NCBI RefSeq assembly: GCF_002934235.1
Contig: NZ_PTIS01000013.1
Span: forward strand, 23,904 to 87,903
Length of the DNA: 64,000 bases
From: Clostridium algidicarnis DSM 15099
GTDB taxonomy: Bacteria; Bacillota; Clostridia; Clostridiales; Clostridiaceae
Direction of reading: 5' to 3'
A program made the translations under genes and the position numbers. This document shows positions 45,490-55,391 of the stretch, in pieces. Each line of letters opens with the position of its first letter. Position 1 is the stretch's first letter. Below the pieces are notes generated by a model, which saw only the letters and a program-made list of their open reading frames with translations, searched no databases and had not been told where the DNA came from.

Positions 45490-47481
45490 TTATATTCTTT
45501 GGCTTATATTTTTCTTTGCTCCAAAATAAGTTGCTATAAAATATCCACCATATATAAGGATTAATACAAATAGTGAAATTAATACATTACTCATTGCTCC
45601 TTTGCCCCCAACTAGGCCTATTATTTTCCGGGAAAATTTTAGTCCCACCATGGAATGTATCAATGCCAAGGATAATGGCATTATAAAGTATATTGCTATT
45701 TGACTTAACAAAGATCTATTAATTTCATTTTCATCTACCCCTATTTTTCTTAATAGGTTATATCTTTCTACATTTTCTGTTGATTCAGATAGCTGTTGAA
45801 GTGCTAATATAGCTGCTGAAGTTATTAAAAATACTCCTCCAATATAAATACCTAGATAAGATATTATTGCTCCAAAACTTGATGATTCTGCCATTAACTC
45901 ATCTATTGTAATATAATACAAACTGCCTTTTTCCTTTTCCACTAAAGGGTCCAACTCATCTTTAATTAATTTTTCTATATCCTTTTTATCTTTTTTATAA
46001 TTTAAGTTTAAGAAAGAACCTACAGGTGTTAGCTCTTCTGTAACAGAATCATTAACTATAATAGTACATAAATTACGTTTCATCATATAATCATAAGCAA
46101 CAACTTCCATTACATTAATTTCACTTGGTTTTAATTTAAATCCATCTATATTTATTTCCTTATTAGAATCTAAAATCTTATCAAACACCTTTATAGAATC
46201 TTTTATATCTGTAAAGATTGCATATTCATCCCTGTCCAATTTAATCGTATCTTTCTTTGCCATCTTCATGATTTCATTAAATTTTGATATTCCTATAACT
46301 TGAACTGCCTGATTTGAGCTTACGGGATAATAACTTTTAAGTTTTTCTTTTCCTTCCTCTGATAAAATATCATTATATTTAAAACCACTATTATAATTTG
46401 TGTAATTTACATATTCATTAGAATACTTGCTTAAATCTACTCCATTTTCCTCTAATACCTTTTCTATATTAGCTCCATTAAAATTCCAACATGTTAAATC
46501 ATATTGGGTTAAATCTTTTATATCTGCATTCATAGCGCTATTTGTACCAAGGCCCCCTGAAAACATACAAATTCCGAAAAATAGCATTAAGCATATAAAA
46601 GACATAGATATAAATACTGTGTTTATCTTACTATTTATTTGTCTTAATACAAACATATTTAGCCCTTTTAAATAATGTTTTTTATTAGCTTGAGCAAGCT
46701 TTAATAAAAATCCTGATAAAGAAAAGAAAAATAAAAAGGTCCCAACTGTACCTAATAATATACTTAAGCCACTTACTTTAAACTCCAATTCAGCTACTCC
46801 GCTATTTAAAATCACATAGTATGCATATCCAATGATAATGCAGCTTATAATAAATGTTATTACTGAAATCCAAATGTTTCTTATCTTTATGTTTTCATTT
46901 TTTCTTGATGATGTTAACAAATCAATAAGGTTAACTTTTCTTATAGTTATTGAATTAAACAATAGTACAATTAAATATATACCACCAAAACAAAGTAAAG
47001 TTTTTATCATTGAACTTGAAGAAAAAACAAATTTAAACTTAGTAAGATTTACTTCAAACATTTTTGCTGTTAGCACTGATAATCCTTGTGATAATAGCAC
47101 TCCTATACCGAGTCCTATAGCTAAAGATATTATCCCAACTAATAAAGTTTCTATAAAAATTATTTTAGATAAACTTCCTTTTTCCATTCCTAGCGTCATA
47201 TATATTCCAAATTCTTTTTTTCTTCTTTTTATTAAATAATTATTTGCATATATAATCAAAAATCCTAAAACAAAGGATACAAATATAGATGCATAGCCCA
47301 TTATAGATTCTACTTGTTCAAAAGCTACTGCTTGAACCTCATTTAATTCCATCATAATACTTTGAGATTGTATTGAATTAAATGTGTAAAATATACATAC
47401 TCCAAATACTAATGTTAGAAAATAGATAGTATAATCTTTGAAACTTCTTTTTAAATTCCTAAAAGCTAGCTTAGAATACAT
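45490..47481 (-). CDS. Bce-type ABC transporter permease
   Basis: About 663 residues: an FtsX-type permease with hydrophobic segments clustered at both ends and a large extracytoplasmic region (about 310-530) as in BceB. The N-terminus MYSKLAFRNLKRSFKDYTIY is typical. These permeases remove bacitracin or lantibiotics from lipid targets and signal to the partner kinase. The start is ATG 47481 behind GGAGGT; it overlaps the ATPase gene. Confidence 0.9.
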   Translation of the reverse strand: MYSKLAFRNLKRSFKDYTIYFLTLVFGVCIFYTFNSIQSQSIMMELNEVQAVAFEQVESIMGYASIFVSFVLGFLIIYANNYLIKRRKKEFGIYMTLGMEKGSLSKIIFIETLLVGIISLAIGLGIGVLLSQGLSVLTAKMFEVNLTKFKFVFSSSSMIKTLLCFGGIYLIVLLFNSITIRKVNLIDLLTSSRKNENIKIRNIWISVITFIISCIIIGYAYYVILNSGVAELEFKVSGLSILLGTVGTFLFFFSLSGFLLKLAQANKKHYLKGLNMFVLRQINSKINTVFISMSFICLMLFFGICMFSGGLGTNSAMNADIKDLTQYDLTCWNFNGANIEKVLEENGVDLSKYSNEYVNYTNYNSGFKYNDILSEEGKEKLKSYYPVSSNQAVQVIGISKFNEIMKMAKKDTIKLDRDEYAIFTDIKDSIKVFDKILDSNKEINIDGFKLKPSEINVMEVVAYDYMMKRNLCTIIVNDSVTEELTPVGSFLNLNYKKDKKDIEKLIKDELDPLVEKEKGSLYYITIDELMAESSSFGAIISYLGIYIGGVFLITSAAILALQQLSESTENVERYNLLRKIGVDENEINRSLLSQIAIYFIMPLSLALIHSMVGLKFSRKIIGLVGGKGAMSNVLISLFVLILIYGGYFIATYFGAKKNISQRI

Positions 47482-48241
47482 TATTTTGGTCACCTCCAAG
47501 AAGGGTTATAACTTCAATTATCTTCTTAAAGAATTCTTTTCTTGAGTCACTTCCACGAATTAATTCATTAAATATCTTTCCATCTTTAATAAATAAAATA
47601 CGACTGGCATAACTAGCAGAAAATGCGTCATGGGTAACCATCATAATTGTGGCATTTAAACTTTTATTCAAATCTTCTAAGCTTTCTAAAAGCATTTTAG
47701 CTGACTTAGAGTCTAACGCTCCTGTGGGCTCATCTGCTAATATTAATGAAGGGCTTGTTATTATTGCTCTTGCAGATGCAACTCTTTGCTTTTGTCCACC
47801 TGACATTTCATATGGATACTTATTTAAAACCTCTTCTATATTTAACTTTTTAGCTATGTCTCTTACCCTTTTATCTATTTCCTTGTGATCAACTTTTAAT
47901 ATAGTTAAAGCTAAAGCTATATTTTCATAAGCTGTTAGAGTATCTAAAAGATTAAAATCCTGAAATATAAATCCTAGTTCTTCTCTTCTAAACTTTGATA
48001 TCTTTTTTGAATTTAATTTTGTAATATCATTTCCTGATATATGAATATGTCCACTAGTTACCTTATCTATTGTTGATATACAGTTTAAAAGGGTAGTTTT
48101 TCCACTACCTGAAGCCCCCATCACACCAACAAATTCTCCTTCTTCAACGGAAAAGCTTATATTATCAATTGCTTTTGTAATATTCCCTTTCCTTCCATAA
48201 TACTTCTCTATATTACTTACTCTTAACACTTCTTTTTCCAT
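47471..48241 (-). CDS. Bce-type ABC transporter ATPase
   Basis: 256 residues, MacB/BceA type: Walker A GASGSGKTTLLNCI, signature MSGGQKQRVASARAI, Walker B LILADEPTGALDSKS. It energises the adjacent permease. TAGGAGG precedes the ATG. The 3' end overlaps the permease start, so the two are translated in step. Confidence 0.92.
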   Translation of the reverse strand: MEKEVLRVSNIEKYYGRKGNITKAIDNISFSVEEGEFVGVMGASGSGKTTLLNCISTIDKVTSGHIHISGNDITKLNSKKISKFRREELGFIFQDFNLLDTLTAYENIALALTILKVDHKEIDKRVRDIAKKLNIEEVLNKYPYEMSGGQKQRVASARAIITSPSLILADEPTGALDSKSAKMLLESLEDLNKSLNATIMMVTHDAFSASYASRILFIKDGKIFNELIRGSDSRKEFFKKIIEVITLLGGDQNNVF

Positions 48242-48353
48242 ATTATCCTCCTCCTACTAAGTCTTTAGGATAATTGTAAGCTTTATTAAGCCCTGAAGCC
48301 ATAGAATAACATAACAGAAAACTTACACTTTTGTAATATAACTATATTAAAAA

Positions 48354-49370
48354 TTATTTTTCAAAAATCATCATTCTATTTATAGGAAATATTATGGATA
48401 CTTTAGTTCCAACATTAATTTCTGAAGTTAAACTTATTCCAAGTCCAAGTTTTATGGCTAATTTTTTGCATAGATATAAACCTATGCCTGTGGATTTCCC
48501 AAATTGACGTCCTTTTTCTCCAGTATACCCCTTTTCAAAAGCCTTAATTACATCTTTCTCATTCATGCCAGTGGCTGTATCTTCAATGTTTAAAATAATA
48601 TTTTCTCCTATATTATTTGTATAGAACTTGATTGTACCTTCACCCTTCCCCATATATTTAATGGAATTAGATATTATTTGATTTATAATAAATTCAATCC
48701 ACTTACTATCTGAATAAACAATTGCCTCTAAATCCTTTACTTCAATTTTTATTCTTCTTTCTATTAATGTATTAGCATTTCTTTTTATAACTTTATTAAT
48801 AGAGTTTTTTAAGTTTAATTCTTTTATTATATAGTCCTTTTCTAAAGCATTACTTCTAGTATAAAAAAGTGCTTGTTCTATATAATTTTCAACTTTATCT
48901 ATTTCTTCATCTATGCTTTTTGTAATCTCTGATTTATTATTTTCTATAAGTAGCTTACAGCTAGATATGGGAGTCTTTACCTCGTGAACCCATAGTTCTA
49001 TATATTCTCTATATTCATTATTATTTATTTTTAAAGAAGCAATTTCATCGTTCATAGCTTTAGTAGCTTCTTTAATTACGTAATATAAAATCTTACTATC
49101 TAGGAAATTCCCCTCATCTGCTACCTCTGAAATTAAATATTTTTTATCTAACCTATCTAAATTTGTAATTAACTCATTGTAATATTTTCTTTTATTTAAA
49201 TAATCATATACATGAAATATGGATACCCCAATGAAATTAAGTATAAAAATAAAAAAAATAGCATAAGAGTCTACCCTTAGAGCAGCTAGTAATATTGAAC
49301 TAAATATTAGTATAGATAAACTTATAATTATAAATAATATTCTTTCTTTAATGAAATCCATTAATTCCAT
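48354..49370 (-). CDS. Intramembrane-sensing histidine kinase (BceS-like)
   Basis: 338 residues: two transmembrane helices near the N-terminus with almost no extracytoplasmic loop, phospho-acceptor His in LWVHEVKTPIS, then the ATP-binding domain with NQIISNSIKYMGKG and GKSTGIGLYLCKKLA. Such kinases sense drug flux through their Bce transporter. Its start overlaps the regulator gene by 10 bp. Confidence 0.9.
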   Translation of the reverse strand: MELMDFIKERILFIIISLSILIFSSILLAALRVDSYAIFFIFILNFIGVSIFHVYDYLNKRKYYNELITNLDRLDKKYLISEVADEGNFLDSKILYYVIKEATKAMNDEIASLKINNNEYREYIELWVHEVKTPISSCKLLIENNKSEITKSIDEEIDKVENYIEQALFYTRSNALEKDYIIKELNLKNSINKVIKRNANTLIERRIKIEVKDLEAIVYSDSKWIEFIINQIISNSIKYMGKGEGTIKFYTNNIGENIILNIEDTATGMNEKDVIKAFEKGYTGEKGRQFGKSTGIGLYLCKKLAIKLGLGISLTSEINVGTKVSIIFPINRMMIFEK

Positions 49371-50041
49371 ATTAATATATACCCTTGACCTCTCTTAGTT
49401 TTTAAATAGTCTATTACTCCTATTTCCTCTAGCTTTTTTCTTAATCTATTTATATTTACTGTTAATGTATTATCATCAACAAATTCATCTGATTGCCATA
49501 AAGCTTCTATTATTTCATTCCTAGATACTATCTTTTCCTTATTTTTTATTAAAACATATAATATTTTGCTTTCATTTTTGCTAAGTTCTATTTTTTTATT
49601 ATTATATTCCACTTCACTTATGGATAAGTTGTGTAAAAGTCCTTTGTATTCCAATATCTCTGAATCGGAATCACTGTAGGTTCTTCTTATTATAGAAGAT
49701 ATTCTAGCTAAAAGTATTTGAGTATTATAAGGCTTTGTTATAAAATCATCTGCTCCTAAATTCATACTCATAAGTTCATCTAATTCACTATCCCTACTTG
49801 TTACCACTATTATTGGCACAGAACTTCTTCTCCTAATTTCCCTACAAATATAATAACCATCATAGTAAGGAAGATTAATATCTAATAAAATTAAATGATA
49901 TTTTTCTTTCATAACCTCTTCTACTATATTTTCAAAATTTAGAGAATAACTAGTTTCATATCCATATCTATTTAAAAATGTACTTAGTTCCTTCCTAATC
50001 TTTTCCTCATCTTCTATAATAAAAATTTTCTTTGTGTCCAT
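49361..50041 (-). CDS. OmpR-family response regulator (BceR-like)
   Basis: 226 residues: receiver domain with phospho-acceptor Asp in LILLDINLPYYDG, Lys in FITKPYN, and a C-terminal winged helix (NTLTVNINRLRKKLEE, KRGQGYILI). It is the first gene of the regulator-kinase-ATPase-permease module and should activate that transporter. Confidence 0.92.
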   Translation of the reverse strand: MDTKKIFIIEDEEKIRKELSTFLNRYGYETSYSLNFENIVEEVMKEKYHLILLDINLPYYDGYYICREIRRRSSVPIIVVTSRDSELDELMSMNLGADDFITKPYNTQILLARISSIIRRTYSDSDSEILEYKGLLHNLSISEVEYNNKKIELSKNESKILYVLIKNKEKIVSRNEIIEALWQSDEFVDDNTLTVNINRLRKKLEEIGVIDYLKTKRGQGYILIWN

Positions 50042-50126
50042 ATTATCCTCCTAATGAATAAACCTATTATCTTCTTGTTTTGCATCTTATTAAAGTATAT
50101 AGTAAAATTTTATATAACAACATAGC

Positions 50127-52019
50127 TTATACAAGAGCTTCCCACTTTTCCATTACATCATATAGCTTACTTTCTAGTTCTTCTTTCTCAGTATAAAGCT
50201 CATTTAATTCACTATAGCTATCTTTTAAAGAGTTCATTTTTTCATCTATTTCTTTTATCTTCTCCTCTAAAACTGATATTTCATCTTCAATCTTAGCTAT
50301 CTTTTTATCTACCTTTGGTCCATCATCTACTTTTTTTACTACTTTAATCTTTTCTTTCCTTTCTTTTTTCTCTTCTACAACCTCTACCTTAAGCTTATCC
50401 TTTTCTTCTTTATAATTATCATAATTACCTTGATAGTTATTAAAGGTTTTATTATGAATTTCTATTATTCTGCTACTCATTTTATTTATAAAATATCTAT
50501 CATGGGATATAAAAAGTATGGTGCCTTCAAAACATTCTAATGACTCTTCTAACGCTTCAATAGAATCTATATCTAGATGGTTAGTAGGCTCATCTAGTAT
50601 TAATAAATTTATTTCTTCATATAAGAGTTTGCTTAATTTAAGTCTAACCCTCTCTCCACCTGATAGTTTATTAACTTTTTTAAACACATCACTTCCAAAG
50701 AACATAAACTTTGATAAATACTCTCTAGCCTTACCTTCTAGTATCATAAAGTCTTCTCTAAAAGAGTCAACTACGGTTAATTCTTCATCCTTAAAGGTTA
50801 TATTCTGAGGTAAGTATGCCACCTTAACGCTTTCTCCAATTCTAACATTACCTTCATCTGTAGCTTCTTCCCCTAGTAGCATTTTTAAAAAGGTAGTTTT
50901 TCCACTTCCGTTTGCTCCTATTAGTGCTGCTCTGTCTTTAAAATTAATTAGTAAGTTTGTATCCTTAAATAGCTGCTTTTCCTCATAGCTCTTACTTAAA
51001 TTATTTGCAATTACAACTTGATTTCCAGATCTTTCTACTGTGTTAAAATCCAGCTTAATATTTTGCTTATCAAATTTAGGCTTTTTAATCTTTTGCATTT
51101 TATCTAGCTTTTTTTGCATACTAGCTGCCCTTTTGAAGAATTTGTTATTATCTGCTCTTTGAGCCCAATCTCTTAGATCCTTTATGGTCTTTTCCATAGC
51201 AGATATTTGTTTTTGCTGCTCTTTAAATTGATGAAATTGTATAAGCATATTTTCGTCCTTTTGCCTTACAAATTCTGAATAGTTTCCTTTATAGGTTTCA
51301 CATTCCCCATCTTCTATTTCTATAATTTTTGTTACTACATTATCTAAAAAATACCTATCGTGAGATACTATAATAACCATGCCTTTGTAACTCTTTAAAT
51401 AACCCTCAAGCCACTCTGTAGCCTGCATATCTAAATGATTTGTAGGTTCATCTAAGAGTAATATATCTGGGCTTTCAAGTAGAATTCTCCCAAGTACCAC
51501 AGTGGTCTTTTCGCCTCCACTTAATATATTAAAATCTTTACTCAAAAAGCTTTCCGAAAAATTAAGGCCGGTACATACCTTACTTAACTTTTCTTCCCTT
51601 TCATAGCCCCCCTTAACCTCATAGCTTTGCTGAATATCACTGTATCTTTTAAGAGTTGTCTCTAATCTTTCTCCCTCTAAGTGCTTCATTTCCTCTTCCA
51701 TAAGCTTCATCTTTTCTTCCATAACTTCAAGGTCACTAAAGGCCAAATTCAAAATTTCCCTTACCTTAAGATTATCATCATAGTTATGAACTTGCTCAAG
51801 ATAACCAATAGACTTTCCTCTAGGTATAGAAATAAATCCTTTATCATCCCTAGTAATCTTTTCTACCCCTGCTATTATTTTTAATATGGTAGTTTTCCCA
51901 CTTCCATTTACACCAACTATACCAACTCTTTCAGTATCATAAACATTAAAACTTATATTTTCAAGCACTAGAGTGGCATCTAGATACTTCTTTAAATTAT
52001 TAAAAGATAATTCCATCAT
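50127..52019 (-). CDS. ABC-F family ATPase (ribosome-associated)
   Basis: About 630 residues with two ATPase domains and no membrane segments: Walker A GVNGSGKTTILKII and GANGSGKTTFLKML, signatures LSGGEKTTVVLGRIL and LSGGERVRLKLSKLL, joined by the ABC-F linker, and a C-terminal coiled coil (about 570-630). ABC-F proteins act on the ribosomal E site; some confer resistance to lincosamides, pleuromutilins or streptogramins. The start at 52019 has AGAGG at good spacing. The leader-peptide attenuator upstream supports a resistance role. Confidence 0.87.
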   Translation of the reverse strand: MMELSFNNLKKYLDATLVLENISFNVYDTERVGIVGVNGSGKTTILKIIAGVEKITRDDKGFISIPRGKSIGYLEQVHNYDDNLKVREILNLAFSDLEVMEEKMKLMEEEMKHLEGERLETTLKRYSDIQQSYEVKGGYEREEKLSKVCTGLNFSESFLSKDFNILSGGEKTTVVLGRILLESPDILLLDEPTNHLDMQATEWLEGYLKSYKGMVIIVSHDRYFLDNVVTKIIEIEDGECETYKGNYSEFVRQKDENMLIQFHQFKEQQKQISAMEKTIKDLRDWAQRADNNKFFKRAASMQKKLDKMQKIKKPKFDKQNIKLDFNTVERSGNQVVIANNLSKSYEEKQLFKDTNLLINFKDRAALIGANGSGKTTFLKMLLGEEATDEGNVRIGESVKVAYLPQNITFKDEELTVVDSFREDFMILEGKAREYLSKFMFFGSDVFKKVNKLSGGERVRLKLSKLLYEEINLLILDEPTNHLDIDSIEALEESLECFEGTILFISHDRYFINKMSSRIIEIHNKTFNNYQGNYDNYKEEKDKLKVEVVEEKKERKEKIKVVKKVDDGPKVDKKIAKIEDEISVLEEKIKEIDEKMNSLKDSYSELNELYTEKEELESKLYDVMEKWEALV

Positions 52020-52148
52020 AATAAATTCCTCTTTTCCTTCTTTACTTTTTTTATTCTTTACCTTTTTCGCCAAACTCTATTATTGTCAAAGCAAATTAGA
52101 ATGCTTATTACTATAACTTGATAAAAAAGTATTTTTAGTAAAATAAAA

Positions 52149-52183
52149 AGACCATAAGAAGATTTCTCCTCTTACAGTCTAAA
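52149..52183 (-). terminator. Attenuator terminator ahead of the ABC-F gene
   Basis: On the minus strand AGACTGTAAGAGGA / TCTTCTTATGGTCT pair around a short loop, followed by TTTTTATTTTA. It lies about 130 bp upstream of the ABC-F start and downstream of the leader peptide, so full-length transcription needs read-through. Confidence 0.7.
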
Positions 52184-52511
52184 ACACAAAATCACTCTAT
52201 TTAATTAAGATAAAATTATAAATTATTAAAGATTTTAAGTAGGTATCCATAAAGTTAGTACTTACTTTAAGTTAAACTTAATATTAACTAAATTAACGCT
52301 AATATCATATTAACCCTCAAAACACTATACTACCACTATATAAATCATTAAACCTTTTCATCTTATTAAATATAAATATTTTAGTAACGTAAGTTATCTT
52401 CTAAATTGCTAATTCCATAAAAGAGTGCAACAAATACACCTTCCACATATATGTGAAAGTGATACTCTAATAGAACAGGTTATTAATTTTTAGGTAAAAT
52501 TAATATTTTAT
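52184..52511 (-). promoter_or_regulatory. ABC-F leader region
   Basis: About 330 nt between the 6-codon leader ORF and the terminator, with no other credible gene. It contains another palindromic hairpin (CTTTCACATATATGTGGAAG, about 52460-52479). Long leaders of this kind allow a stalled ribosome to rearrange RNA folding. A candidate promoter lies at about 52570-52600 (TTACTT, 16 bp, TACAAT). Confidence 0.5.
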
Positions 52512-52532
52512 TTAGCAATTAGCTGGTCTCAT
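52512..52532 (-). CDS. Six-residue leader peptide of the ABC-F attenuator
   Basis: MRPANC, with an excellent AAGGAGG site 10-12 bases before the ATG. Such short uORFs precede many antibiotic-inducible ABC-F and methyltransferase genes and stall the ribosome when a drug is bound. Assignment is by position and ribosome-site strength. Confidence 0.55.
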   Translation of the reverse strand: MRPANC

Positions 52533-52628
52533 AACTTACATTCCTCCTTAATATATTCTTTGGTTATTGTACCATATAAAGTAATATAAGTAAATATGGT
52601 AATATAAAATAGCTAATAGATACTAACC

Positions 52629-53375
52629 TTAGTTTAAATTATCTAAAAGGTTTAGAATAGACTTTGATGTATCACTCATTTGCTCTTTATTTGTTATAAA
52701 GGCATCTCCATCTCCTTTTTGATATCCATAATCTCCAAATCCACTATGATTTCCACCTTCTATTTCAATAAATTCTGAGTCAGATGGCATAACGTTTTTG
52801 GCTTCTTTTATTTTATTCAAGTTCGCTACTTTATCATTGCTCCCCCATAAGGACAAAACCTTAATTTGGTTACTAGTAAAATCTTTTTTATCTTTAGGAT
52901 ATGATGCTAAAAATACTAGCCCTTTTATTTTATTATTCTTAAGTGCATAATCTGCTGCCATAACTCCACCTAAAGAATGTCCTCCTATAACCCAGCTATT
53001 AATGTCTTTATGCTTACTTACTATATTTTCTGCCTTATTAGGAGATAATATAGCTAAATTAAAGCTCATTTTAGCAATAACAACCGTATATCCCTTTGAT
53101 GCTATTTCCTTTGCTATAGGTGCATATGCTGAAGCTTCTACCTTTGCCCCTGGATAAAAAATAAATCCTATGTTCTTATTATTATATATTGGTTTAAATA
53201 AAATATCTCCATTTTCCTCTACCGTAACCAAAGAATCAGATTTCAAAGCATCCAAAGCTAAAGAACTAGACTTATAATATGAACTTACATATACAAAAAA
53301 TGTTGAAACCATTATTATTAGAAAAATAGCAATACCTCTAAAAACTTTAAATTTAAAAGATCTTTTTTGTTTCAT
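52629..53375 (-). CDS. Membrane-anchored alpha/beta hydrolase
   Basis: 248 residues: N-terminal transmembrane helix (about 9-30), then an alpha/beta hydrolase with nucleophile Ser in GGHSLGG, Asp in LSLWGSNDKV and His in EGGNHSGFGDYG, so the triad is complete. The family includes extracellular esterases and lipases; substrate unknown. It has its own AAAGGAG site. Confidence 0.82.
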   Translation of the reverse strand: MKQKRSFKFKVFRGIAIFLIIMVSTFFVYVSSYYKSSSLALDALKSDSLVTVEENGDILFKPIYNNKNIGFIFYPGAKVEASAYAPIAKEIASKGYTVVIAKMSFNLAILSPNKAENIVSKHKDINSWVIGGHSLGGVMAADYALKNNKIKGLVFLASYPKDKKDFTSNQIKVLSLWGSNDKVANLNKIKEAKNVMPSDSEFIEIEGGNHSGFGDYGYQKGDGDAFITNKEQMSDTSKSILNLLDNLN

Positions 53376-53413
53376 GTTATATCTCCTTTTATATTTGTAC
53401 TAATTTTTAATAT

Positions 53414-53460
53414 AAAATGCTTGTACCTTGTAATTTACTGGGACCCTGGGATACTAGATG
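53414..53460. repeat. Intergenic repeat R1 (partial)
   Basis: Contains ATGCTTGTACCTTG and the conserved tail GTAATTTACTGGGACCCTGG. It shares the tail with copies at 59182-59214, 59215-59290 and 63759-63832 but lacks the first hairpin arm. Confidence 0.65.
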
Positions 53461-53540
53461 CTTAAGGGATATTGATGATTTCATGCAATCGGACTCTAAG
53501 CTAAAAGAGTCAATAATTTTTTGGGCTTCGGAGGCCCCTT

Positions 53541-55391
53541 TTAGTTCGCAGTATAATATTTAGCTTGAGCATTCCACATTTCACTGTATAACTTACCCTC
53601 TTTTAATAAGCTCTCATGATTACCACGTTCAACAATTTCTCCCATGTCAAGTACAATAATATCAGAGCAAAATCTACAACTACTCATTCTATGTGATATA
53701 TAAACACAAGTTTTATCACCTACTAAGGAGTCAAATCTTTGATATATATCATATTCACTTAAGGGGTCAAGAGCTGCTGTTGGTTCATCTAAAATTACTA
53801 ATGCGGCATCCTTGTAAAGTGCTCTTGCAATTGCTATTTTTTGCTTTTCTCCACCGCTAAACTTTTCACTTTTGCCACTGCTTCCAATTGCACTTATCAT
53901 TGTAACTTCATTAATATTTTCATAAATCTTATCCTCAAAATGATTTAAACCACTTTTATTTAAACAACGTTTTACTTTATTTTGGTCATAATCTATGGAG
54001 CTTGCTACATTTTCTCCTAAACTAAAAGAAAATAATCCAAAGTCTTGAAACACCACTGAAAATAATGATAAATATTCCTCATAATTATATTTTCTTATGT
54101 CCACTCCATTTAATGTTATCCTTCCCTTTGTAGGTTCATAAAGTCTACATAAGAGCTTTATAAATGTACTTTTGCCTGCCCCATTTGGTCCTATAAGACC
54201 AACCTTTTCATGAAGATTTAACTCACAAGAAACATCCTTTAATACATAATCATTCTTACATTGATACTTAAACCATACATGTTCAAAACAAAACTTATAT
54301 TCATGATCACTTCTCTTTTCAATAGGAATTGATCCTGTTTCAAATTTATTTTCTAAATCTAAAAACTCCATCAGCTTATTCATGTATACCATTATTTCCG
54401 AAATATCTTCATTAACCGAAACCATATTAAGAATAGCTTCATTCATTTTAATAATTGCCTGGCTATATTTTAAAAAGCTCGAAAGACTTATAGCATTTGC
54501 TAATACCTTCAAAGTAACCACTCCATAAGATAACACAGTAATAAGTGCACTTGAAAAAGCCTGTACAACAGAGCTGATATTCCAAAATGTACATTCCCTT
54601 TTATAATTCTTTCTTATTAATTTACTTGTTTTGTTAAAAGTATCAGCCACTAAATCTTCTGCATCATAGGATTGGACCATTTTAACCATATCCTCATCCC
54701 TAATCATTCTAGCCAAATAAGCAAATCTCTTCTCACTATCCAGTTTCACTTCGAATAATTCGCTTATTTTATTTTGTGCCCACTTTACAACTTTCCCCAT
54801 GACACCACTTATTAAAACAATTATTATTAAAATAAACATAATAGAAAACAAAGGAGTCGTAATAGTATTTAGCCATGTATAATTAGATTTTCCATCACTA
54901 ATACATAATTTCAAAGTTAAGGTTAGGGCAAATATAAAAGAAATAATATTTTTCAAAAGCTTTGCATAATCTTTTAAAAGAGTTGCATAATTACCCTTAT
55001 ATCTTAGTGCCATAAAAGCACTTGTGAAATCTTTTATAACATTACCATCTTCAACACTTGCATAATCAAGCTTTAAGGGTTTTTCATGAATCATACTTTC
55101 AATTTTCATAGAAAGAGCTGTTGATCGTGCATTAACCAATTTATTAAGGTACTCAGATAAAATTCCAAAAACACAAGTCATAACCGCCATTATTATTGAG
55201 TATTTAAATGCAACTTTGTATTGTTTATTTATAAGCTCATTTAATATAGGAGCACTAAATGCTATGGATATAAATGGAACTAAACCTGCTACAAAAGCAC
55301 TTACTATAATAAGGGGCCCCATAGAATGATCTAAGGAGTGAAATCTCTTCATTATTTTAAAGGCATCTTTATGCAATTTACCTATCTTCAT
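53541..55391 (-). CDS. ABC exporter (second of a pair, peptide-type)
   Basis: 616 residues: exporter membrane domain (about 20-330), then Walker A GPNGAGKSTFIKLL, signature FSGGEKQKIAIARALY and Walker B ALVILDEPTAALDPLSE. No peptidase domain. The start overlaps the preceding exporter by 4 bp. Regulator, kinase and two exporters in a row is the layout of peptide export or peptide-antibiotic response loci; no precursor gene was found nearby. Confidence 0.87.
   Translation of the reverse strand: MKIGKLHKDAFKIMKRFHSLDHSMGPLIIVSAFVAGLVPFISIAFSAPILNELINKQYKVAFKYSIIMAVMTCVFGILSEYLNKLVNARSTALSMKIESMIHEKPLKLDYASVEDGNVIKDFTSAFMALRYKGNYATLLKDYAKLLKNIISFIFALTLTLKLCISDGKSNYTWLNTITTPLFSIMFILIIIVLISGVMGKVVKWAQNKISELFEVKLDSEKRFAYLARMIRDEDMVKMVQSYDAEDLVADTFNKTSKLIRKNYKRECTFWNISSVVQAFSSALITVLSYGVVTLKVLANAISLSSFLKYSQAIIKMNEAILNMVSVNEDISEIMVYMNKLMEFLDLENKFETGSIPIEKRSDHEYKFCFEHVWFKYQCKNDYVLKDVSCELNLHEKVGLIGPNGAGKSTFIKLLCRLYEPTKGRITLNGVDIRKYNYEEYLSLFSVVFQDFGLFSFSLGENVASSIDYDQNKVKRCLNKSGLNHFEDKIYENINEVTMISAIGSSGKSEKFSGGEKQKIAIARALYKDAALVILDEPTAALDPLSEYDIYQRFDSLVGDKTCVYISHRMSSCRFCSDIIVLDMGEIVERGNHESLLKEGKLYSEMWNAQAKYYTAN

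Noticed and set aside
45420..45490. Possible fifth copy of the intergenic repeat (ATAATTTTCTGGTCCCTCC)
   Set aside because: Only a partial resemblance to the TTTACTGGGACCC tail and no hairpin arm.
53376..53540. GC-rich hairpin GGGCTTCGGAGGCCCC as an operon terminator
   Set aside because: Its T tract follows on the plus strand, opposite to both neighbouring genes, so its role is unclear.
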